Below, piece by piece: positions 54,080-64,000 of a stretch of 64,000 bases of DNA (the stretch's first letter is position 1; every line of letters begins with the position of its first letter). Origin of the DNA: Cymbomonas tetramitiformis (taxonomy: Eukaryota; Chlorophyta; Pyramimonadophyceae; Pyramimonadales; Pyramimonadaceae); NCBI GenBank assembly GCA_001247695.2, contig LGRX02025811.1, positions 1 to 64,000 on the forward strand, in the 5' to 3' direction. Position numbers and translations under genes: made by a program. Below the pieces are notes generated by a model. The model saw nothing but the letters and a program-made list of their open reading frames with translations, did no database searches and was not told where the DNA came from.

Positions 54080-55110
54080 TTAACCAGAAGCGGGCACCGA
54101 GGCGCTCCCCGCAGAGATCAAGGGAGGACACCGAGCAAGGCGGTCACCCCATCCTGCCTCTCCTTGCAAAGAAAGCAGACTACTCTGCCTCATTCCTCAA
54201 GAGGCAGTGTTCGCCAGAAAGGTACCACAGTGACAGCCACATCACATCACCCATATCCATCCAGTGGCCGTCCCCGTTCACGGCGGGGTGCCAGTCCCTC
54301 ATCATAATTATCTTGGCTAACGATCATCAGTCCCCCATCCAGCAGGTGAAATAGCCATGCATCAGGTACATACCAGATAGACAGAAGGGAGAGCAAGTTT
54401 CAGACCAATCTGGTATGTTCCCGAAGAGGCAGTGCCCGCCAGGAAGGCACCACAGCGACAGCCACATCCCATCGCCCACATCCATCCAGTGGCCGTCCCC
54501 GCCACTCACAATGAGGTGCCAAAGCCTCAAATCCAGGCTAACGAACACGAGTCCCCCGCCAAGTGTGCCAACCAAGAGGCACTGGACAAGAGAGGCCAAT
54601 CTGTAAAGTCTTTCAAGAGGCATGACCGCCGGGACAGTGGCATCCCCCCAAAACAACTTCCAGCCCACGGCCGTTCCCGAAAAATCGAGCTACCAAAATA
54701 ATCCCATAGCCAGGCCTCTAACACAAGCAAGTCCCCTTGCAAGTATAAATCCTAGAGGTGTCGCGGCAGCCGAAGAACAACCATCAGACAAATCTCGAAT
54801 GCCCCCCCCACAAGTACCCGCCAGCTGGGCACGTCAGGGCCAACCGCATTCCGTCAACCAAAACCACCCGGCGGCCATCCCCGTTCACACCATGACACGA
54901 GAACCGTCAAGCCTATTATTTTTCATAAACTTGCCCCTGAAGTCGAGCATTCCAAGATGATTCCGTGATGCTCCTCAAGAGGCAGTGCCCAGGTGAGCAG
55001 GTGAGAGAGGCGCCACAGGGATAAAATAAGACCCGCATCCCACCGCCCACAGCCACCTCCAGGCGATCATCTCTGTTCACAATCAAACTGGAAAAGGCAA
55101 AATGCTGGGT
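54080..55110. repeat. Degenerate intronic repeats, about 200 bp units
   Basis: Five or so diverged units share tcaagaggcagtgcccgcca, ccacagcgacagccacatcc and catccagtggccgtccccg. The clearest are at 54195-54330 and 54416-54600. They fill the intron between 53499 and 55230. Confidence 0.7.
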
Positions 55111-55230
55111 CATCCACGACATATAGATGCACACATGCGGTACACAGAGTGATTGTGCAACAGGTGCGGCCTAGCGCGAGCAGATACCTATATATAGACT
55201 ACTCTGAGATATCATATTGTCGTGACAAAC

Positions 55231-55524
55231 CTGCACAAACCAGGACACCTGCGCGTAAACCAATTTGTCCATGAAAGCTTGTGGGGTATATGCGGATATA
55301 CCGCGCTGTGACGAGCGCACTGAACAAGCTGGTCTTCTGTGTGTTGCGGTCCGAATTTCCCTGAAACATTGCTGCATCATCCACATCTATCCAGCTCGAG
55401 CCATTATAGCTCGCAGATACTCTGAATGCAGTAACCCACGCGTCCGAGTCTGCTTGGCCTTGAGTCACAATTCCAACGATAGACGTGACAAATCCCACAT
55501 CCAGCTGATGCCATTCGTATATAG
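55231..55524 (-). CDS. Mosaic gene exon: C-terminal half of a discoidin domain
   Basis: 294 bases, phase 1 to phase 1 (acceptor ctgcag, donor GCAG|GTTTGT). Reads EWHQLDVGFVTSIVGIVTQG, FRVSASYNGSSWIDVDD and ARYIRIYPTSFHGQIGLRAG. The first half of this domain is at the end of exon 58441-57701. The exon between them (57215-56277) has the same phases and could be skipped, which would rejoin the two halves. Confidence 0.85.
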
Positions 55525-56276
55525 CTGCAGACGATTACGGCGCCCATTCAGATTCCCTCGTGCATGTTCTATGTTCTCCCTATTTTTGCCACGAGTGTGT
55601 ATCATTATGCGCGCAAGCAAGGCGATAGCATGTACGTATAAAAGGCATAAGTGTATGTATACAACACATGCGATTGTGTAATATAATCCCTTTCGACACT
55701 CTGCCGTGACTGCGACCTGCCGATGCATGGTTGGCGTGATGAGCACCCACACGACAACATCGAGGCCAGACGGTACCAACTCATCAGACTGTGCATATCA
55801 ACCATCAAACGTTGTCCGCACATGCGCTTGCATGCATTTGACGCACCGAAGGTGCCGACGATTGCGATAGTATGCATATTTGAGATTAAAGCAATGTTCG
55901 CACATGCATGCGCTCGCAGCTGACGCAACGCACGTCGATCCCCTGCTGATTGCAATACCCACTTTATCATTTGGCCTCAGGCATGTTTTTGCAACGAACC
56001 CTTCCCTATTTATTCTTGTGCCTGGATTAGATATCTAGCCCCACTCATCTGACATAGCTTTGCGTCTGTGTGTGGACTGAGCGAGAAATCTGTTTCGATG
56101 CTCTCCTGTATATATGTGAGCAGGATATCAATCAATAATACTAAGTCTTGGTGCAGCCAAGCCCCACTGAACACGTCAATAAGTACGTATTCATCCATCA
56201 TCATCATACAATATAACTATAACAATACTCATCATGCGTCAAATATGGATTGCATGACGCGCCCGCGCCTTCTTAC

Positions 56277-57215
56277 CTGCCTGGTCTGCTGCGACTGTTG
56301 CAAAAGCAATACCCGTTAAGCTTAGCCAAGACCAATGATCCCCGCCAGCTTGCCATGCTACCGTGCCATTGACTTGAACGTCCACCCGTGCAGTGTACGC
56401 ATTACAGTGCAGATTGAAGATTAGTCGATTTGATGGTCGACACTCCAGTGGCAGCTGCGCAAGATGACCCCACACACCCGGACGTACCAAGCCTTCCACG
56501 GTGCAGAATTTGTTATCCTCAAGCGTGTACGTTGCTGTGCCATACTCCCCACCATAGTTTTCCCAGTTGTTGAGCAGAGGCAATGGCACCGTGTGCCAAG
56601 AAGCTCCAGTAGTACGAAAAAAAATTCCAGATACACTTATCCACCCATGACTTCGCCCGCCTGCAACCCATCTCACGATTCCATCTGTCTGAACATCGAC
56701 CCGTGACGTCTGCGCATGATTGTTCACATTAAAGATCAATCGTTTATCTGGTCGGCATTGCACCGGAAGCTGAGCAAGCTCACCCCAACCCCCAGACCTG
56801 AGCAAGCCCTCAACCGAGCAATAACCATTCACAACTGTGTAAGTGGGTGTGCCAAATTCCCCACCATAAGATCGCCATGAATGCCTCAGAGGAAGTGAGC
56901 TTCCGCTTTCAGTTGAAAACCTGATTCCTGACAAGCTGACCCACGAACCATCTCGCCCACCAGCAACCCAATGAATGCGGCCATCTGTAAGAACGTCAAT
57001 GCGTACGGTATTGGCATCATTGTTCATGTTGAATATCAGGCGTTTTGTTGGCCGGCAAGCTGAAGGTAGCCGTGCGATTGTTCCCCAACTCCCACCAGAC
57101 CTTACTCGGCCGTACACCACGCAAATGCTGTCGAAAATGTAATACATCGGTATACCATATTCACCGTCCAATGAATGCCAGTTATCAACCAGCACGACCG
57201 GTGCATTTGAGACTC
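56277..57215 (-). CDS. Mosaic gene exon: three tandem 100-residue modules
   Basis: 939 bases, phase 1 to phase 1 (acceptor cacgcag, donor GCAG|GTAAGA). Three copies of a module with the pattern NW..YGGEYGTPTYT, C.VEGL.RSG.WG.LAQLP, CRP..RLIFN.NN, R.DV.TDG...W.AGG, and W.S.SGI.F. The pattern resembles a module found in phage tail/receptor-binding proteins and bacterial surface proteins (a Trp/Tyr-Gly start, LP-x-x-x-RP, then LxGIxF). I know that resemblance from memory and cannot test it here. The exon lies inside a discoidin domain encoded by its neighbours. Confidence 0.8.
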
Positions 57216-57700
57216 CTGCGTGACCCATCACTCATCCTGATCACAAGTCTGATGGCATGCTACTAAGCAACTTGCATATGAACTTTCAAGCCATATACAA
57301 GTAACGTATATGCATAAGCAAAATGTAAGGACGTGAACATACTTCCGATACGTATTCTGAAAGTCTGAAACCACAAAAATTCTGTTGCACTCCAATTTGA
57401 ACATATAATGTGTAATAGATATGATCAATTATATGCATATCGAGATAGATAGAGAGAGAGAGATATCCTCTCTGTAACGCAATGATGTAAGCAAGCCCCG
57501 GCCACGGTTTGACTGGGTTCCCAACTTGTGCTCTAGAGAGCAGCAAGGAAATGCGTACAACCATCCCCCAATACAATTCAACGCACTACAATGCAATGCA
57601 ATGCAATGCATGCTTTCCCTGATCTTTTCCCGCCCCTACAGATCAAGCATGCTTTAGGCGGCCCAATTAAATCTTTAACGGCCAGGTCAGCGATGTTCAC
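57216..57700 (-). other. Intron
   Basis: Bounded by AAAG|GTGAAC on the right and cacgcag on the left. Contains (GATA/GAGA) and (ATGCA) microsatellites near 57430-57465 and 57590-57610. Confidence 0.7.
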
Positions 57701-58441
57701 CTTTAGCAAGCCAACCAGTAGGCGAGTCTAGGCTGCCCCGGTTATATCCTGTGCCTGCACCATGGTTAGCATATACAGAAGATGCGTTCCTTGCTGAGTC
57801 ATCTGGGTTCAGCATGCGACGACCTAGCATCCCTGCATCCTCCACGTACACCACAGCATCTGGGCTGGGGGGTCGAGGAGGCAGCCAATTCAGGGGATCG
57901 CTCCAATCACCAATAATGCCCCCGCCAGATACATCACTGTTCCACAATCTTGGTTTAAACGCCGAATCGCTCACATTCCCTATGAAGATGACATTGGAAT
58001 CCACTGTGCCACCAGCGGACGTATACTCGGCCGTGATGTATGTGGTTGGAGTGTAGCCTCGCGACTTTTGCACATGGCCTTCATTAATAAATTGGGTGCC
58101 AAGAGAACTAGCATTGCTATTTGCGATTCCCCAAAAAATGAAGGCATCCGTTTGTATGTCAAACACCGAGTTTGCTGAGTTGACAATGATGGTCTTGTTT
58201 TCTGCAAATATGAGCCCGAATCCAGTCCACGTGGTATTGCCACGCAACATCATTGTGACGCCGGCCAAATAAACACGATCAGAGTTTGCAATCTCCCAGG
58301 TATCCAGACTGATCACTGCGTCTTGACTTCCACTTATTTTCCCGGATTCCCAACGCAAAATTTGCACCGAGGAGGAGAGGTCCAAGATTGCTCGTGATTC
58401 CAAGTGCAAGTGTGCCGCAAGCCGGTGATATGCCATTTCAT
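57701..58441 (-). CDS. Mosaic gene exon: beta-helix-like module and first half of a discoidin domain
   Basis: 741 bases, phase 1 to phase 1 (acceptor ctgtgcag, donor AAAG|GTGAAC). Reads LDLSSSVQILRWESGKISGS, WTGFGLIFAENKTIIVNSAN and FDIQTDAFIFW, paralogous to 35959-36636. The end reads SARNASSVYANHGAGTGYNR and LDSPTGWLAK, the start of a discoidin domain. An alternative acceptor at about 58531 would add the hydrophobic stretch MWITLYSTTYVVIGG, which could be a signal peptide if a separate gene began here; I favour a continuing internal exon because the phase fits. Confidence 0.8.
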
Positions 58442-58748
58442 CTGCACAGACCCACTTCCCACTGCCCCCGATGACAACGTACGTGGTGCTGTACAGCGTA
58501 ATCCACATCACAATTGCAAAGAAAGGCCTACCTGTTCCTCGTTGCAAATTAGTCCTGTTAACATTGACATCGGTTGTTCAAAAGAAACGTCGCATCTTCT
58601 TCCATAGCATGTGTACGCTTCCCTCGGAATAATGGGGTATAATGCGCCGTCCTAGTGATAAAAAGGAGATAAGCATCAAGCAAGCAGAGCATACATGGCT
58701 GCCGTGGGCAACAGTCTTCTTAGGGCAGTAGTAGGGTCGATTGCATAC

Positions 58749-59243
58749 CGTATATGCGCTCATCCGCATCCGCACTTTGATAAAGTTGGACACCAACACG
58801 CATAGACATACGACGATGCCAGCTTTTTGGATAGATACGAACATAGCGTGTCAGAATGGGACTTTCAAAGTAGGCATACGCCCGCTCGTCACTGGGTGCA
58901 TGTACCGAATTTCCTGGAAATATGGCCATGTTGTCCACCCACTTCCAGCCTCCATCGAAATGCGCATAAACGCAGAATGTCGTCACTCTTTGCTGGCTGG
59001 AGCCGCGCCGCGGTTGAATGACAACTCCACTCACAACCCGCTCTATGTCCAAATCCATCTGGTGCCAACGGCCCCAATCGCTGCGAGATGAAAGCCAGGC
59101 CTCCGGCGAGTCCAGGCGACCGGTATTATACCTATATCCTTGTCGATCACGGTAAGCTGCTTCTGTTGCATGCCGCCGGTCATAGGGGGGGTTGAATTCG
59201 ACGCTGCTGGCGGACTGCTGCGGATAGGTGATTCCGAGGCTCC
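58749..59243 (-). CDS. Mosaic gene exon: discoidin domain, duplicate of 47040-47534
   Basis: Same length, splice sites and phase as 47040-47534, and almost identical in sequence. Joins in phase 1 to 57701-58441 across a 307-bp intron, where its twin faces a 10.4-kb intron. Confidence 0.83.
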
Positions 59244-59544
59244 CTGAAGGATGTGTCCCACGGCAACGCAAACCATGGATACACACATGCACACACACGT
59301 CAGTGCTGCTGACATTTTGTGGCATTCTGCTGGTATGCTTGCTTGGATACTGGTCAAATACTTAGCCGAGCGATCACCGTGTATACTCCCTCACCACTCT
59401 TGCTTGCTTTGGACATTTAGGGACATCCCGCACAATCATGATTCAAGGTTGTACCGTGCAGGACCCTACGTTCGCTATCCACAGTAGTCGCAGATACGCA
59501 GCTAGCAAGATGGTGTGCAGTTGATGGGTAGAGTACGTGCTCAC

Positions 59545-59889
59545 CTCCGCCATGTGTGAGCAGCCCCGCGCGCAAGGCGATTCGCAAGGTCCACATTTCC
59601 GGGCAGATGCGAATGTATCTTGCAATCACCGCAACGTCAAACTCGCTCACCTTGAAGGTGCTCGCGTCAACATTTCCTAGAAAAACACGCCCGTCATCCA
59701 CCTGCGTCCAGTTGGCTCCATCGTTGCTCGCCTGCACAGTGTATCCTGTCACATGGCCGCCATACTTCCCGGGCACGGCATGGCCTTGTGTGACCACGCC
59801 ATGAATGGAGCGTACAGAGCCAGCGTCCATCTCGTGCCATGATGGCTGCGGGCGTGTAGTCCTCCACTTCGCAATGTCATCACCAGCAT
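59545..59889 (-). CDS. Mosaic gene exon: discoidin C-terminal half, duplicate of 47836-48180
   Basis: Same length and splice sites as its twin. The few differences seen are single-base changes, for example near 59458 (gtaccgtgca against gtaccgtaca). Confidence 0.83.
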
Positions 59890-60630
59890 CTGGCGTGCAG
59901 CATCACACACAAATTGTCGACAACAAGGATGGGAATTTTGATGAATCAATTGAACACTGGTATCAAAGTACAATCGATTGTGACTCCAAATAAGCAGGAT
60001 TGTCATCTTGCCAACTTACAATCGAAACAGATTTCAACTTCGACTACTAACTGAATGTAATCGAATCGATTTGTGTAGTGAGGGAAACACAATCAAACAG
60101 GTTACATACGATAGCTAATGTACACCAACCAAATCGGTTTTGGGAATGCTATTTTCAAAATGACACAAACACGGCAAATCGATTTGGACACCCAACACAA
60201 TCTTGATATATCTCGTGACGATGTTGTTTCATAAATCGTTAACAACAAGCAAACAACCCCATCCATCAGCAATAACATGATCAACGCCACACTGCTGTTC
60301 AATAATGCCCCCAAACACGCATACATGTTGTACTTCCTTACTCATCACAACATGCCTACGTCAAGTAATGCAATATAAAGTGTGAATATTGATGCAGCCT
60401 CATCATACCCATCTGTCACTGCACGCGTGCAAGGGTCTGCAAAATCCCATTTGCAACCAGCGGTCCCAACGCGAACACATTTGACCATTACTCAAAGAAG
60501 GATCCGAGTACTGTAGAGAAAGGCAAGGTCATCGGTCATCAGATTCCCCGCTCTTCAAAATGCAAACTAAACTAACGCATCAGCATACTACATTTATGCA
60601 TCATCATCATCATCATCATATACATATATA

Positions 60631-60662
<32 letters not shown>

Positions 60663-60671
60663 CGTACGCAC

Positions 60672-63600
60672 CTGCCGACTTATCAGAAGCGTAGAAGTTG
60701 ATGGCGCCAAGTGAAAACCATACGCCATTATCGTGATTGTTGTACATCATCAGCCTCCAGCAAGCAGCGCGGTACTCCGGGAATTCAAAGACCTGACTGG
60801 CCACAGTGCGAGCACCTGTGCCAGAGTACACGGCTACCCATGGTCCCGACAGGGTCTCTGCAGCTTGAAACGCGAAGCTCCGGAATTGATAGCCAGTGGG
60901 CCATGAGGGGTTGCCTCTAGTAGCAATTGCCGACAAAGTGACGTTGGTCCGAAAATCAAATGCAACCCACTGATTGTGTCGACCGCGCCCCGAATGCCAG
61001 GCACTTCCCACGTCTCTGTCATTCAGCGCATTTTCAGGTGGATACGAATTGCTGTAAACGCTGCTTCGATAACTCGGGTCATTGGCCGTCCACGAGAGAT
61101 TATTCTCCAGCCAGCCTTCGGCCACTGTAGCAGCCTCGTTGTCAGGAGAGAAGAAACAGATCCGTTGCACGCCAGCAGTGACGCTGCTGCTGATGCTCTC
61201 ATCATGCTGATGACCACCGTGAAGTGCGGAGATGGTGATATTGACATAGCTTGTTCGAACTGCAGACAGAGAATATGTTGCTGTGGAGCAGTCATTTGGC
61301 ACATTGTTCACGTGCTGTGTGCTCCCATCGCTGAATGCAATCACCAGCGCCTGGCTCCTGCTGCTGGCGCCAACGCCACACATGTTGACAAACTGCATGC
61401 TGCCAATGGTGATGTTACGTCTAAACTGGACCTGTATCCAAGCGCCGATTCCTTCATTGTGAGTGCGCCATTCGCTTGGGCTGCTGCTGTCAAAGGCATT
61501 GGTGCAGGTGTGGCTGCTGGAAGACTGGCTTGAAGCGGAGCATTGAATCTCATCGAACCCTAATACTCCACACTCGAGGGGGTAGGATTCTGAGTCATCT
61601 GCCATCCAGCCAAGGGGTGACGACAGTCGACCTTGATTATTCCCGGTGCCTGCCGCGTCGTTATTCCATACAGATGAGGACTTGCGCGCTGAGTCCAGGG
61701 GATTGATTTCGCCCATGGGAGAGCCACTGATTGTCACCTCTTCATCCAGCTCGATCATCGACCCCTCTAGATCGATGTAGCTATTCAGCAAAACGTGGCT
61801 TTGAGCACCAAAACGCACCACTCCGTTTGATTGGCTCCTCAAACAGGTGCTCACACCGTAGCCTCCCAGTGTTATATTACGATTGCCGGTGAAATATACA
61901 TCTGAGCTGCTTGTGATGTCCACCATGCCACCCACGTCAACCACACCCTGCGTGCCAATCACCATGCTACTACTATCGTTGATGCCTATGCGTACAGTGG
62001 AACTGTCGGATGCACTCAGCGCAAGCTCTTCATTCTGAGAATTCACATTACGTCGATGACCAAAGCTGCGCACGGTGCTCATTAGTCGATCGCAGTGGAT
62101 GCATACCACATCGCATTCTAAGTGCACTGTCGAGCCACCAGACGCAATCAGATCTTCACCCAAAGTCGTCTCGCTTCCACTTTCCACACTCAGCCCAGAG
62201 CCTCCAGCCGCGCTCAGTCTGCCGCCAATCACCATACTGCCACCAGAAAGTGCAGTCAGTGTCGAGCTGCTGGACACACTCATTGCAGCTCCCACAGTGG
62301 TGTTCCCGCCGCTGTGTACAGTCAGCGCTGAGCTGCTGGAAACACTCATTGCAGCTCCCACAGTGGTGTTCCCGCCGCTGTGTACAGTCAGCGCTGAGCT
62401 GCTGGAAACACTCATTGCGGCTCCCACAGTGGTGTTCCCGCCGCTGTGTACAGTCAGCGCTGAGCTGCCGGAAACACTCATTGCAGCTCCCACAGTGGTG
62501 TTCCCGCCGCTGCTCACATTGATAGTTGAGCGGCCAGAAATGTGCAGATATTTGGTCACGTTGCTGCTGCTGGCACTCTGAATGGTTACCGCAGAGCTTC
62601 CTGAAATTGTGAGCCCCTGTCCCACTTCGCTGCTGCTACTCTCATTATTCCCAAGGCTTGCAATATTCACCGTGGATGTGCCCGAAACACTCATCGCGCT
62701 CCCCACCCGCACACGACCATTATGGCCATATATGTCCACAACAGAGGTGCCTGTGGCGGTCAGACCATGGCCAACCTCCACAGATGAGCTGCTGTTGAGC
62801 TGTGCAGTGCATAGCGTTCGGGCAGCTACGCCATGACCAACTCGCACTTCGTCCCCCACCATGATGAGGCGGTCTCTGTCGTGCAAGTTCACTGCATGTG
62901 TCACATGGATCAACCCGAGACCAACGATGGTCAAGCTGCATCGGTCGTTCAGGTACACGTTGCCACCAATATCTGCAGAGGAAGAGCTGTGGATGTCAAC
63001 TGTGGATCCTGAATTCCGGACTTCGAGCCCACCCGTGCTCACTGATCGGCCTCTGACGTACACTGTACTGCCGGTGCTTACATAGGTAGATGGCTCAAGC
63101 ATGGCATCGACAGCGCTGCTGCCCAGCCTGAATTGGGTGGTACTGACCCAATCGCTATCGAAGTGTACGCGCCAGTTCCTGTCTCTGCGCACCTGAGGCG
63201 CTTCCCACACAAAAGAGTTCATGCTGAACTGAATACGGCGATATCCATGACCTCCGGCGCCATAGTAGTCACAGGTATTGAAGTCTAGTGGAGCATCGAC
63301 GAGGGAGGTGCCCCCGCCCTGCATGTGTATCCAGTGCTCGTTGTAGTGGCCTGTCTTGCCCTGGATGCAGAGCGTGAGCTTGCCCGTGTTCGCAAGGGCG
63401 CTGCGGAAGTACATGCGCCCCGTGTTGGTGTGGTGCCCTGTGAAGTAATGCTCCAGTATCATCTCCCCGGTGTTCTCCACGCTGTACTGTGGCGCTGAGC
63501 TCCCGGATTCAAACGACCCAAAATACATGTCCCCATTTATCGTGCCCGTGAGTCTCCTGCGCCTGCCGCTGACCTCGGGCGCGCCAGTGCTGTCCACCTT

Positions 63601-64000
63601 GGCTGTCCCGACGAAATCTGGCAGCTCTTGGCCGTCACTGTCATATCCGAATGTCATGTTGTCATCTGGGTCACTGATGCTGGCATCGTCCTCCAGGTCG
63701 ATGTCATAGTCCATCTCAAGCGCCACATCTTGCATTGCATGGTAATATCGGAAGTAATCCAGCTGGCTATAATACAGGTACTCCCTCGCCACGTCAACGG
63801 CTGTGCCATTGCTCGCGTACAAGTCCGTCAACTCTGGAGTTGGCTCCGTGTGGTCGGTGCTCTCCCAGCGTCCGTCCTCCACATTCCAAACATAGATGTA
63901 CCCGTCGGTCAGATTCAGACAAATCCATACACCATCTTGGTTTTCTGCTTTCTGCATGTGTCCCAGCTTGTCATTGTAGTAATAAAACCCGTACTCTTGG
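60672..64000 (-). CDS. Mosaic gene giant exon, second copy, cut by window end
   Basis: Matches 48945-52273. Differences seen in the protein include SGVYS/SSVYS, ENVLND/ENALND, SPDDEA/SPDNEA, EYHAAC/EYRAAC and SAVDVML/SAVDAML. The 66-bp repeat has the same copy number in both. No stop or frameshift is seen, so both copies look functional. The start lies beyond the window. Confidence 0.87.

Overview
This is a eukaryotic nuclear window. It has spliced genes with GT..AG introns, LTR, DIRS-like and non-LTR retroelements, many minisatellites, and a very large mosaic gene for an extracellular protein. A proline-rich (pherophorin-like) exon, a pentatricopeptide gene and the kinds of retroelements present fit a green alga, perhaps a prasinophyte. 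That placement is inference; no rRNA or organelle marker is present to fix it.

Layout. (1) 1-12872: a Ty3/gypsy-type LTR retrotransposon on +, cut by the window at its 5' end. It reads gag-like/protease, then a membrane-spanning stretch, RT and RNase H, then a C5-cytosine DNA methyltransferase, integrase, a PHD finger, a second methyltransferase-like domain, polypurine tract and 3' LTR. A truncated second LTR follows directly (12873-13089). (2) 13090-18398: no gene recognised, several minisatellites and a dispersed repeat ending in a CA-rich tail. (3) 18399-19529 (-): spliced PPR gene. (4) 20739-21005: a foldback (MITE-like) element flanked by a 9-bp direct repeat. (5) 22290-26031 (+): parts of a VPS16 gene, its introns filled with minisatellites. 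(6) 26032-33751: mostly unassigned; one tRNA-like gene (27284-27354) and a cluster of palindromes (27455-27800).

(7) About 33.8 kb to beyond the right end (-): a mosaic extracellular gene. I could set splice sites for 11 complete internal exons, a twelfth running off the right end and a weaker left-hand candidate. All lie between phase-1 introns, and all complete exons but one have lengths divisible by three. The modules are discoidin (F5/8C) domains, a beta-helix-like glycine/serine region, a triple repeat resembling phage-tail and bacterial surface modules, EGF-like domains and a poly-proline stretch. The visible coding part exceeds 13 kb. Three exons are duplicated almost identically at a spacing of about 11.7 kb.

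(8) 36637-47039: one 10.4-kb intron of that gene, filled with retroelement wreckage: a minus-strand non-LTR element with a restriction-like endonuclease (N-terminal part 44.3-46.1 kb, C-terminal part 37.3-39.3 kb), a DIRS-like tyrosine-recombinase element (39.3-42.7 kb, +) and a second non-LTR C-terminal fragment (43.0-44.4 kb, +).

The two most notable items are the retrotransposon that carries its own DNA methyltransferase, PHD reader and second methyltransferase-like domain, and the phase-1 exon-shuffled gene in which unrelated modules are inserted at the same place inside discoidin domains.
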